DNA from: CAZJNX01 sp964547415
GTDB lineage: Bacteria; Pseudomonadota; Alphaproteobacteria; Rhizobiales; Amorphaceae
Direction: 5' to 3'
DNA: 12,820 nucleotides
Assembly: GCA_964547415.1 (NCBI GenBank)
Contig: CAZJNX010000141.1
Location: forward strand, 1 to 12,820
Shown here: in pieces, positions 6,986-12,820 of the stretch
Numbering within the stretch: position 1 is the first letter of the stretch
Layout: each line of letters opens with the position of its first letter
Notes under the pieces: model-generated
The model's input: the letters and a program-made list of their open reading frames with translations, nothing else
The model's database searches: none
What the model was told of the DNA's origin: nothing
Position numbers and translations under genes: made by a program

Positions 6986-7022
6986 GCCCCCGTCCACGTG
7001 CGGGGGCGACCGCCCGGTCGCC
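6986..7022. terminator. GC-rich hairpins between convergent genes, possible terminator
   Basis: Two perfect 7-base inverted repeats: GCCCCCG/CGGGGGC (6986-6992 with 7001-7007, 8-base loop) and GGCGACC/GGTCGCC (7005-7011 with 7016-7022, 4-base loop). They share three bases. The second ends 7 bases beyond the radA stop. Neither has a run of T on either strand, so intrinsic termination is uncertain; they may instead stall polymerase or protect 3' ends. The rest of the 168-base gap to the hydrolase gene holds only further GC-rich palindromes, such as GGTCCGGACC at 6962-6971. Confidence 0.35.
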
Positions 7023-7029
7023 TGCCGGA

Positions 7030-8523
7030 TCAGCGGCCGGGCGGCCGCGATCCGGCGCGGGGGGCGGCTGCCGCGCTCCGCGCGCGCTCGCTCCCGGCGC
7101 CCCCGCCCGTGTCCCGCTCCCGCGCCGACCCGGCCGCCCCGCCGGCGGCGTCCTGCCCGGCAGGGGCGATGGCCGCGATCATCTCGGCAAGGCTCGCGAC
7201 CGCGGTGAGGCGCACCCCGCCCGCCTCCGCCCGTCCCGTGCCCGCCGGCAGGAACGCGCGGGAAAAGCCCAGCTTCTCCGCCTCCTTGAGGCGCGCGGGC
7301 GCGTGGGCCACCTGCCGGATCCGTCCCGACAGGGAAATCTCCCCGAACAGCACCGCCTCGCGCTCGAGCGGCACGCCGGCGTGGGAGGAAACGAGCGCCG
7401 CCGCCACCGCGAGGTCCGCCGCGGGCTCCGACACCTTCAGGCCGCCCGCGACGGCGAGGTAGATGTCGTTGGGCGCCAGCGACAGGCCGCAGCGCGCCTC
7501 CAGCACCGCGAGCACCATGGCGAGGCGCCCGGAGTCCCAGCCGATCACGGCGCGGCGCGGCGTGCCGAGGCTCGAGGGGGCGACGAGGGCCTGGATCTCG
7601 ACGAGGAGCGGGCGCGTCCCCTCCATCCCGGCGAAGACGGCCGCCCCCGGCGAGGCCGCGTCCCGCTCGCCCAGAAAGAGGGCCGAGGGGTTCGCCACCT
7701 CCGACAGGCCCGCCCCCGTCATCTCGAAGACGCCGAGCTCGTCCGTCGGCCCGAAGCGGTTCTTGACGCCGCGCAGCAGGCGGAAGGCATGGGACGGGTC
7801 GCCCTCGAAGTGGAGGACGGCGTCGACCATGTGCTCCACCACGCGGGGCCCGGCGAGCTGCCCGTCCTTGGTGACGTGGCCGACGAGGACCACGGTGGCG
7901 CCCGACGTCTTGGCGTAGCGGATGAGGGCCTGGGCGGAGGCGCGCACCTGGGTGACGGTGCCGGGGGCGCTCTCGGCGATCCCGGTCCACAGCGTCTGGA
8001 TGGAATCGATGACGACCACGTCCGGCCGCCCGCCGCGGGCGAGGGTGGCGAGGATGTTCTCCACGCTCGTCTCCGCCACGAGGCCCACCGGGGCCGACGC
8101 CGCGCCGAGGCGGCGGGCGCGCAGCTGGATCTGGGCGACGGCCTCCTCGCCGGACACGTAGACGACGCGGCGGCCGGACGCGGCGAGCCGCGCCGCCGAC
8201 TGGAGGAGGAGGGTCGACTTGCCGATCCCCGGGTCCCCTCCGATGAGGAGCGCGGAGGCGGGCACGAGGCCGCCCCCCGTGACCCGGTCGAACTCGGCAA
8301 GGCCCGTCTCGATCCGCGGGGCCTCGGCGAGCGCCCCGTCGAGGGCGTGGATCTCGGCCGGGCGGCCGGCGGCGGCGGGCTTGCCGGTGGCCTGGGTGAG
8401 GACGGGCGTGTCCGTCTCCTCGGCGATGGAATTCCACGCCCCGCAGGCCTCGCACTTGCCCGCCCAGCGGCCGGTGACGGCGCCGCACTCCTGGCAGACC
8501 CAGCGGCTTGCCCGTCTCGCCAT
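7030..8523 (-). CDS. radA: DNA repair protein RadA (Sms), branch-migration helicase
   Basis: RadA is a RecA-like ATPase that drives D-loop branch migration in homologous recombination and repair. The 497-residue product has an N-terminal four-cysteine zinc finger (C10, C13, C24, C27), Walker A GGDPGIGKST (95-104), VVVIDSIQT Walker B region (169-177), and the family-specific KNRFG motif (254-258). A C-terminal Lon-protease-like domain follows (about 300-455, with EIQALVAPSSLGTPRR and FGEISLSGRIR). The last 40 or so residues are a low-complexity Ala/Gly/Arg tail not typical of the family. The ATG lies 2 bases after the alr stop, so the pair is cotranscribed and probably translationally coupled. 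In many alphaproteobacteria cvpA and purF follow radA; here a convergent gene follows instead. Confidence 0.97.
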   Translation of the reverse strand: MARRASRWVCQECGAVTGRWAGKCEACGAWNSIAEETDTPVLTQATGKPAAAGRPAEIHALDGALAEAPRIETGLAEFDRVTGGGLVPASALLIGGDPGIGKSTLLLQSAARLAASGRRVVYVSGEEAVAQIQLRARRLGAASAPVGLVAETSVENILATLARGGRPDVVVIDSIQTLWTGIAESAPGTVTQVRASAQALIRYAKTSGATVVLVGHVTKDGQLAGPRVVEHMVDAVLHFEGDPSHAFRLLRGVKNRFGPTDELGVFEMTGAGLSEVANPSALFLGERDAASPGAAVFAGMEGTRPLLVEIQALVAPSSLGTPRRAVIGWDSGRLAMVLAVLEARCGLSLAPNDIYLAVAGGLKVSEPAADLAVAAALVSSHAGVPLEREAVLFGEISLSGRIRQVAHAPARLKEAEKLGFSRAFLPAGTGRAEAGGVRLTAVASLAEMIAAIAPAGQDAAGGAAGSARERDTGGGAGSERARSAAAAPRAGSRPPGR

Positions 8524-8525
8524 GG

Positions 8526-9722
8526 TCAGCCCGGCAGTCCGGGCGGGGCGAGCGTGGCCCGCGCGGCGCGCCGCGACAGGCCCGTGAGGAGCTCGTGGCC
8601 GATGGTGCCCGCGGCGGCCGCCACCTCGTCGATGGGGACGTTCCTGCCGAACAGCTCCACCCAGTCGCCGCGGCGCACGGCCGCGGGCGGCGCGTCCGTC
8701 ACGTCGATGGCCACGAGGTCCATGGAGACGCGGCCCATCAGGCGGCAGGGAACGCCCGCCACCATCGCCGGCGCGCCGCGCGCCGCGTCCGAGCCGCCGG
8801 CGGCGCGCAGGTACCCGTCCGCGTAGCCGAGTGAGGCGATGGCGACGCGGCTGTCCCGCCGCGCGGTCTCGGCGGCGCCGTAGCCTATGGTCTCGCCAGC
8901 CGCCACCTCCCGGACCTGGAGGATCCGCGTCTCCAGCGTGACGACCGGTGAAAGCGGCGGGTGGGCGCGCGTGGCGCGGGCGCCGTAAAGGGCGATGCCC
9001 GGGCGGACGAGGTCGAAGTGGAAGGACGGGCCCGCGAGGGTGCCGCCGGAGTTGGCGAACGACAGGACCGCGTCCGGCAGGGCGGTGCGCGCCGCCTCCG
9101 CGAGGGCCGAGAAGCGGGCGCGCTGGGCCGCGTTCATCGGGTGATCGGGCTCGTCGGCGCACGCGAGGTGGCTCGCCACCATCACCGGCCGCAGGCCTTC
9201 CGGCACGCCCTCCGCGAAGAGCCGCTCGGCCCGCTCCGGCGCGATGCCGAGCCGGTTCATGCCCGTGTCCACGTTGATGGCCGCGGCGAGCGCCTCGCCC
9301 GCCTGGCGGCCCGCCCGCGCCCAGCCCTCGATCTCCTCGGCCGAGGACAGGAAGGGCACGAGCCGGTGCCGGCGGAAGAAGGGCGCCTCGTCCTGGAACG
9401 CCCCGTTGAGGACGAAGATGCGCGCGTCGGGCGGAAGCGTCTCGCGCAGGGTCCGCCCCTCGGCCGCGAGCGCCACGAAGAAGGTCCGCGCGCCCGCCCC
9501 GTAGAGCGCCGGGGCGGCCATCTCGATGCCGAGGCCGTAGGCGTTCGCCTTGACGACGGCGCCCGTCTCCGCTCCGTCCGCGATCCTTGAAAGGGCGCGC
9601 CAGTTGGCGGCGAGGGCGGCGAGGTCCACCGTCACGCGGGCGCCCGCGAGGCTCGCCTCGTCCGCCTTGCCGCCCTTCCAGAGGGTGCGGGGCTCACTCG
9701 TGCCGCTCGGGGATCCGGTCAT
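8526..9722 (-). CDS. alr: Alanine racemase
   Basis: A PLP-dependent racemase that makes D-alanine for peptidoglycan, the substrate of Ddl and indirectly of MurF encoded at the left end of this window. The 398-residue product shows VVKANAYGLG with the PLP-binding lysine at 58, VDTGMNRLGI (151-160), RPGIALYG (240-247), IGYG with the catalytic tyrosine at about 281, GYADGYLRA (299-307) and GRVSMDL (331-337). The start is uncertain: the ATG at 9722 overlaps the dnaB end by 29 bases and has no clear Shine-Dalgarno, so coupling to dnaB translation is likely. A TTG at 9731 would add three residues. A later GTG (V30 of this numbering) sits just before the conserved domain but would leave no leader. 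Confidence 0.95.
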   Translation of the reverse strand: MTGSPSGTSEPRTLWKGGKADEASLAGARVTVDLAALAANWRALSRIADGAETGAVVKANAYGLGIEMAAPALYGAGARTFFVALAAEGRTLRETLPPDARIFVLNGAFQDEAPFFRRHRLVPFLSSAEEIEGWARAGRQAGEALAAAINVDTGMNRLGIAPERAERLFAEGVPEGLRPVMVASHLACADEPDHPMNAAQRARFSALAEAARTALPDAVLSFANSGGTLAGPSFHFDLVRPGIALYGARATRAHPPLSPVVTLETRILQVREVAAGETIGYGAAETARRDSRVAIASLGYADGYLRAAGGSDAARGAPAMVAGVPCRLMGRVSMDLVAIDVTDAPPAAVRRGDWVELFGRNVPIDEVAAAAGTIGHELLTGLSRRAARATLAPPGLPG

Positions 9723-11187
9723 CGGGGGCAAGGCTCGAGAAGCGGGTGATGTCGGCGTCGAACTGCAGGTTCACGGTGCCCGTCGGCCCGTGGCGCTGCT
9801 TGCCGATGATGACCTCGGCGAGGCCCGCGATCCGGTCCATCTCGGCCTGCCATTGGAAGAACTCCTCGGTGCCTTCACGCGGCTTGCGGTTCTTGAGGTA
9901 GTACTCCTCGCGGAACACGAACATCACCACGTCCGCATCCTGCTCGATGGAGCCCGATTCGCGCAGGTCCGCGAGCTGCGGCCGCTTGTCGTCCCGCGCC
10001 TCCACCTGGCGCGACAGCTGGGACAGGGCAAGGATGGGCACGTCCAGCTCCTTGGCGAGGGCCTTGAGGCCGGTGGTGATCTCGGTGATCTCCTGGACGC
10101 GGCTGTCGGAGGCGCGCTTGCCCGATCCGGACAGGAGCTGGAGGTAGTCGACGACGAGGAGGTCGAGGCCCTTCTGGCGCTTCAGCCGCCGCGCGCGGGC
10201 GGCGAGCTGGCCGATGGTGATGCCGCCCGTCTGGTCGATCCACAGGGGGATCGCGGCCATCTGGCCCGCCACGTCCGACAGGCGGGCGAACTGCTCCTCG
10301 TTGATGGCGCCGCGGCGGATCTGGGAGGAGGGGATCGCGGCCTGCTCGGCGAGGATGCGGGCGGCGAGCTGCTCGGACGACATCTCGAGGGAGAAAAAGC
10401 CGACGATGCCGCCGTCGACGGTCTTCATGGTGCCGTCCTCGCCCGCCTCGCCGCGCCAGGCGCGGGCCACGTTGAAGGCGATGTTGGTGGCGAGCGCCGT
10501 CTTGCCCATGCCCGGGCGGCCCGCGAGGATCACGAGGTCCGAGCGCTGCAGCCCGCCCATGGAGCGGTCGAGGTCGACGAGGCCGGTGGCGAGGCCCGAC
10601 AGCCCCCCGTCCCGCTCGAAGGCGGCGGCCGCCATCTCCACCGCCTCGCGGAGCGCCTCGCCGAAGCTGCCGAAGCCGCCGTCGAACCGGCCCGTCTCGG
10701 CGAGCTCGAACAGCCGCCGCTCCACCTCCTCGATCTGGGCGCGCGGCGGCAGGTCCACGGGCGAATCGTAGGCCGCGTTCACCATGTCCTCGCCGATGCC
10801 GATGAGCGAGCGGCGCAGCGCCAGGTCGAAGACGATCCGGCCGTAGTCCTCCGCGTTGATGATGCTCGCCGCGTCCGCCGCGAGGCGCAGGAGGTACTGC
10901 ACCACCGGCATGTCGGCGATCGCGGCGTCGGCCGGGAAGAACGTCTTGACGGTGACGGGGCTCGCCACCTTGCCGCTGCGGATCAGCTTGGCGACGGTGT
11001 CGTAGACCGTGCGGTGCGGCTCCAGGTAGAAGTGCTCGGCCTTCAGGAAGTCGGCGACGCGGTAGAAGGTGTCGTTGTTGACGAGGATCGCGCCGAGGAG
11101 GTGGCGCTCCACCTCCACGTTGTGGGGGGCGAGGCGGATCTGGTCGGCCGCTTCCTCGAAGAGGCCGGAGGGGGCGGGTCTGTTCAT
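9694..11187 (-). CDS. dnaB: Replicative DNA helicase DnaB
   Basis: DnaB is the hexameric 5'-3' helicase at the replication fork, and it interacts with primase and the polymerase clamp loader. The 497-residue product has the N-terminal primase-binding domain, opening with PHNVEVERHLLGAIL (21-35), and the RecA-like domain. That domain contains Walker A GRPGMGKT (223-230), FSLEMS (265-270), Walker B LLVVDYLQL (343-351), LSQLSR (389-394), LRESGSIEQDAD (408-419) and the arginine-finger region KQRHGPTGT (463-471). Length is normal and there is no intein. The ATG at 11187 is where family similarity starts; the best Shine-Dalgarno-like AGGA is rather far upstream. Its 3' end overlaps alr. In many relatives rplI lies upstream; here the upstream region is a spacer and a small divergent gene. 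Confidence 0.97.
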   Translation of the reverse strand: MNRPAPSGLFEEAADQIRLAPHNVEVERHLLGAILVNNDTFYRVADFLKAEHFYLEPHRTVYDTVAKLIRSGKVASPVTVKTFFPADAAIADMPVVQYLLRLAADAASIINAEDYGRIVFDLALRRSLIGIGEDMVNAAYDSPVDLPPRAQIEEVERRLFELAETGRFDGGFGSFGEALREAVEMAAAAFERDGGLSGLATGLVDLDRSMGGLQRSDLVILAGRPGMGKTALATNIAFNVARAWRGEAGEDGTMKTVDGGIVGFFSLEMSSEQLAARILAEQAAIPSSQIRRGAINEEQFARLSDVAGQMAAIPLWIDQTGGITIGQLAARARRLKRQKGLDLLVVDYLQLLSGSGKRASDSRVQEITEITTGLKALAKELDVPILALSQLSRQVEARDDKRPQLADLRESGSIEQDADVVMFVFREEYYLKNRKPREGTEEFFQWQAEMDRIAGLAEVIIGKQRHGPTGTVNLQFDADITRFSSLAPDDRIPERHE

Positions 11188-11500
11188 GCGGACAGCCGGT
11201 TCCTGTCTTGGCGCCCCGCGGCGCGCGGTGCGTGCGCCTTCCCTAGCGCCGACGGTGGCCGTGCGGGGCGTGCGGATCGGGAATTCACCGTTGTTCTTTC
11301 CGCCCTGTGGAGAAGGGGAGGATCGGTAGCCTGGCGAAAGCGCCCGTCGGAAGCGGACGGGGCGGACCGGGAGGGGCGTGATCGCGCGGGTGCGCGGCAG
11401 TCGCGGGCGACCGGCTCGGGCGCGTCGGTCGCGCCGCTTCCCGCAAGCGACAATGCGGGGCGGGCGGCAACCCGAAGGCCGGCGCGCTCGTTCCCCGGTC
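11188..11500. other. Gene-free region upstream of dnaB
   Basis: This 313-base stretch must hold the promoter of the dnaB-alr-radA cluster, but I cannot point to a convincing -35/-10 pair. The least GC-rich part is about 11281-11335 and is the most likely place. Frames open here on both strands are Arg/Pro-rich and look non-coding. Confidence 0.4.
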
Positions 11501-11857
11501 ATGCGCGGGTCTGCGGGGAAGGGTGCCTTGGGACGGAAACCGATCGCCTGCCTGCCCGTGGCGGCCTGTCTCGCCGGACCGGCGGGCGGATCAGCCGATG
11601 CCGGGGGCCCTGAGGGCGCGAGCCCGGAGGAGTGCGCGTGGCTCGGCGTCGCCGTCTACAACGACGGTTCCAGCGCCAAGCACGATGCCGGGCGGTTCCG
11701 GACCGGGAGGGCCTGCCGGCGCTGGCTGGGCGAGGCGACGGGCCTCGCCAAGGGCCGCCTGAAGGCGGTCTACTGCAGCGCGCCCGGCATCGGCTGGAGC
11801 GGCACCGCCGGCGGCCCGACGGTTGGACCGATCCAGACGACGCCCCGACACCGCTGA
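11501..11857 (+). CDS. Small exported protein, possible lipoprotein, function unknown
   Basis: A 118-residue product I do not recognise. The N-terminus has basic residues (KGALGRK, 7-13), a short hydrophobic stretch, and VAAC (20-23), which fits a lipobox with Cys23 as the lipidated residue. The body has a compact, non-repetitive composition (CAWLGVAVYNDGSSAKHDAG at 45-64; RACRRWLGEATGLAKGRLKAVYC at 70-92) with cysteines at 45, 72 and 92. Third codon positions are almost all G or C from residue 40 on, as in the certain genes of this window, which supports real coding. The start is uncertain: the ATG at 11501 has no Shine-Dalgarno, whereas a TTG at 11528 has GGGGAAGG 5 bases upstream but would give a shorter signal. 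It ends just before the tRNA-Asn promoter. Confidence 0.55.
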   Translation: MRGSAGKGALGRKPIACLPVAACLAGPAGGSADAGGPEGASPEECAWLGVAVYNDGSSAKHDAGRFRTGRACRRWLGEATGLAKGRLKAVYCSAPGIGWSGTAGGPTVGPIQTTPRHR

Positions 11858-11897
11858 CGCGGGGCTTGCGGGAGGATCCCTTTCGCCGGGCGGGGCC

Positions 11898-11926
11898 TTG
11901 GCAAGCCTTCCGGGCGCTGCTATATG
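11898..11926 (+). promoter_or_regulatory. Putative promoter of tRNA-Asn
   Basis: TTGGCA (11898-11903), a 17-base spacer and TATATG (11921-11926), preceded by C to give CTATAT, the alphaproteobacterial form of the -10. Transcription would start near 11933, giving a leader of about 17 bases before the mature tRNA. Confidence 0.75.
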
Positions 11927-11949
11927 CCACCGGCGACTTCGGTCGTCTT

Positions 11950-12025
11950 TCCCCGGTAGCTCAGTTGGTAGAGCAAGCGGCTGTTAACCGCTGGGTCGCT
12001 GGTTCGAGTCCGGCCCGGGGAGCCA
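11950..12025 (+). tRNA. tRNA-Asn (anticodon GUU)
   Basis: A complete 76-base cloverleaf. The acceptor stem TCCCCGG (11950-11956) pairs with CCGGGGA (12015-12021). The D arm contains AGCTCAGTTGGTAGAGC. The anticodon stem AGCGG/CCGCT encloses the loop CTGTTAA with anticodon GTT at 11983-11985, which reads AAC/AAU. The T arm has the GTTCGAGTC loop, and the discriminator base is G. The 3' CCA is encoded (12023-12025). No intron or irregular pairing. Confidence 0.98.
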
Positions 12026-12080
12026 CCCTCCCGCTCCACTCCGCTCCGCGGCCGTTCCGGACAGGAGGATATCGGCCGAA

Positions 12081-12117
12081 ACGCCCGGAAATTCAAGCGA
12101 TCCGGGATACCGGGCGT
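12081..12117. repeat. Inverted repeat downstream of tRNA-Asn
   Basis: ACGCCCGG (12081-12088) and its exact complement CCGGGCGT (12110-12117) flank a 21-base loop. It begins 56 bases after the tRNA end and could be its transcription terminator or a processing signal. There is no T run, so the role is open. Confidence 0.45.
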
Positions 12118-12195
12118 GCCGATCCGTTCCACGGGCGTGTCAGGCCGTTTGACGCCGAGGCCGGCCGTTTCGGGAGCGACCCGCCGAATCGGTCG

Positions 12196-12240
12196 CGGTA
12201 TCGAGCGGATCGATACCGTGCCTTTCGGCGCACGGTATCG
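12196..12240. repeat. Three-arm inverted repeat set (competing hairpins)
   Basis: Arm A CGGTATCGA (12196-12204), arm B TCGATACCG, extending to TCGATACCGTG (12210-12220), and arm C CACGGTATCG (12231-12240). A pairs perfectly with B over 9 bases around a 5-base loop. B pairs perfectly with C over 10 bases around a 10-base loop. Only one pairing can form at a time. The set lies 21 bases beyond the stop of the minus-strand gene and about 170 bases after tRNA-Asn. It may be a bidirectional termination signal, though there is no T run, or a switch-like RNA element. Confidence 0.6.
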
Positions 12241-12260
12241 GCCGGCCCCGGGGCGCAGGA

Positions 12261-12803
12261 TCAGCCCGAGGGCTCGGCCGTCGTCTCCAGCGCATACGCC
12301 GGCCACAGGCCAGCCATGCGCCCGCGCAGCCTCGCCGTCGGCAGCGGATCCTCGCCAAGGGGCCGCCGTTCGCCCGCCCCCCCGTTCGTCAGCACGATCG
12401 CATTGGCGTAGGTGCCCGCGCCGCCGCTCGCCGCCAGCCGCCGCAGCACGGCCTCGGCATGGCGCTCGTCCTCGTCCGCGACGAGGAGGATCGGCCGCTC
12501 GGCCGGATCGGCCGGCAGGACGCGGTACGCCCCCTCGCCGATGGCTTCCACCGACCGGTAGCCGCCGAGCCCGTTCACCGCCGCCTCCAGCGAAGCGCCG
12601 TCGAGCCCGGGCACGGCGTCGGCAGCGTCCGCCTCCGCCGTCAGCGCCTGCTCCAGCGTGTCGACGTCGTCGTCCGTGTCCCCGCTCGGCCACAGCACGG
12701 AGGTGGCGAGGGAGCGCTTTCTTCGCATCAGCGCCTGGAGGAGGCAGTCGAAGGAGCCCGTGAGGTACTCCGGGTGGACGGCGAGCGGGACGTGGATCGT
12801 CAC
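12261..12803 (-). CDS. Hypothetical protein, possibly 5'-truncated by the window edge
   Basis: I do not recognise this protein. From the GTG at 12803 it is 180 residues. The frame remains open to the window edge, so the true start may lie outside; the GTG has only a weak purine stretch upstream. Third codon positions are almost all G or C, which supports real coding. Visible parts are TIHVPLAVHPEYLTGSFDCLL at the start (2-22), an acidic stretch (GDTDDDVDTLEQALTAEADAAD, about 41-62), and a segment with alternating hydrophobic residues that could be a Rossmann-like strand-helix unit (ERPILLVADEDERHAEAVLRRL). No signal peptide, membrane segment or metal motif is evident in the visible part. It is convergent with tRNA-Asn across a repeat-rich spacer. 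Confidence 0.65.
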   Translation of the reverse strand: MTIHVPLAVHPEYLTGSFDCLLQALMRRKRSLATSVLWPSGDTDDDVDTLEQALTAEADAADAVPGLDGASLEAAVNGLGGYRSVEAIGEGAYRVLPADPAERPILLVADEDERHAEAVLRRLAASGGAGTYANAIVLTNGGAGERRPLGEDPLPTARLRGRMAGLWPAYALETTAEPSG

Positions 12804-12820
12804 CGGCCGCGCCTGGCCGA

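Noticed and set aside
8524..9162. Extension of the radA frame upstream into alr
   Set aside because: This part is alr in another frame; the zinc-finger N-terminus of RadA starts at the ATG at 8523.
11188..11502. Extension of the dnaB frame to 11502
   Set aside because: The extra residues are Arg/Pro-rich with no DnaB similarity; the family begins at the ATG at 11187.
11950..12260. tRNA-Asn as an integration site for a mobile element
   Set aside because: I found no integrase gene and no second copy of the tRNA 3' end in the window.
12026..12260. CRISPR array or regular direct repeats in the palindrome-rich spacer
   Set aside because: The repeated words are inverted and irregularly spaced, with no repeat-spacer rhythm and no cas genes nearby.
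12116..12763. Plus-strand open frame opposite the right-edge gene
   Set aside because: Arg/Pro/Ala-rich composition typical of an antisense shadow; the minus strand has the coding-like codon pattern.

Overview
The window is very GC-rich DNA with strong G/C preference at third codon positions in every real gene. Gene families, gene order and MraZ wording point to an alphaproteobacterium, probably of the Hyphomicrobiales (Rhizobiales). It is mostly core chromosome: cell-wall and division genes, a replication and repair cluster, one tRNA gene and a few poorly known genes. I see no phage, transposon, CRISPR or defence system.

Left part (1-5919, minus strand): the start of a division and cell-wall (dcw) cluster, transcribed right to left as mraZ, rsmH, ftsL, ftsI, murE, murF. 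Neighbouring genes overlap by 4 bases (GTGA or ATGA) at mraZ/rsmH, rsmH/ftsL and murE/murF, so this is one tightly coupled operon. A sigma-70-like promoter (TTGACG, 17 bases, TATCCC) lies under a regular array of five TGGG-type boxes with an exact 10-base period. These are very probably the operator for MraZ. The products methylate 16S rRNA, form the septal transpeptidase with its partner FtsL, and build the UDP-MurNAc-pentapeptide. The murF gene is cut by the window edge. Before that, after about codon 181, it stops looking like MurF.

Middle (6049-7029): one plus-strand gene divergent from mraZ encodes an exported dienelactone-hydrolase-fold protein that has lost the catalytic residues of the family. 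It converges on radA, with GC-rich hairpins in between.

Right-centre (7030-11187, minus strand): dnaB, alr and radA in that transcription order, a common alphaproteobacterial arrangement, closely packed. They supply the replicative helicase, D-alanine (also used by the MurF step) and a recombination helicase.

Right end (11188-12820): a gene-free stretch, a likely small lipoprotein gene, a tRNA-Asn(GUU) gene with a clear promoter, a spacer rich in inverted repeats, and a minus-strand gene of unknown function that may run past the window edge.

The most notable observations are the break in murF, the catalytically dead hydrolase opposite the MraZ operator, and the three-arm set of competing hairpins near 12196-12240. 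I did not find a convincing new multi-gene system.
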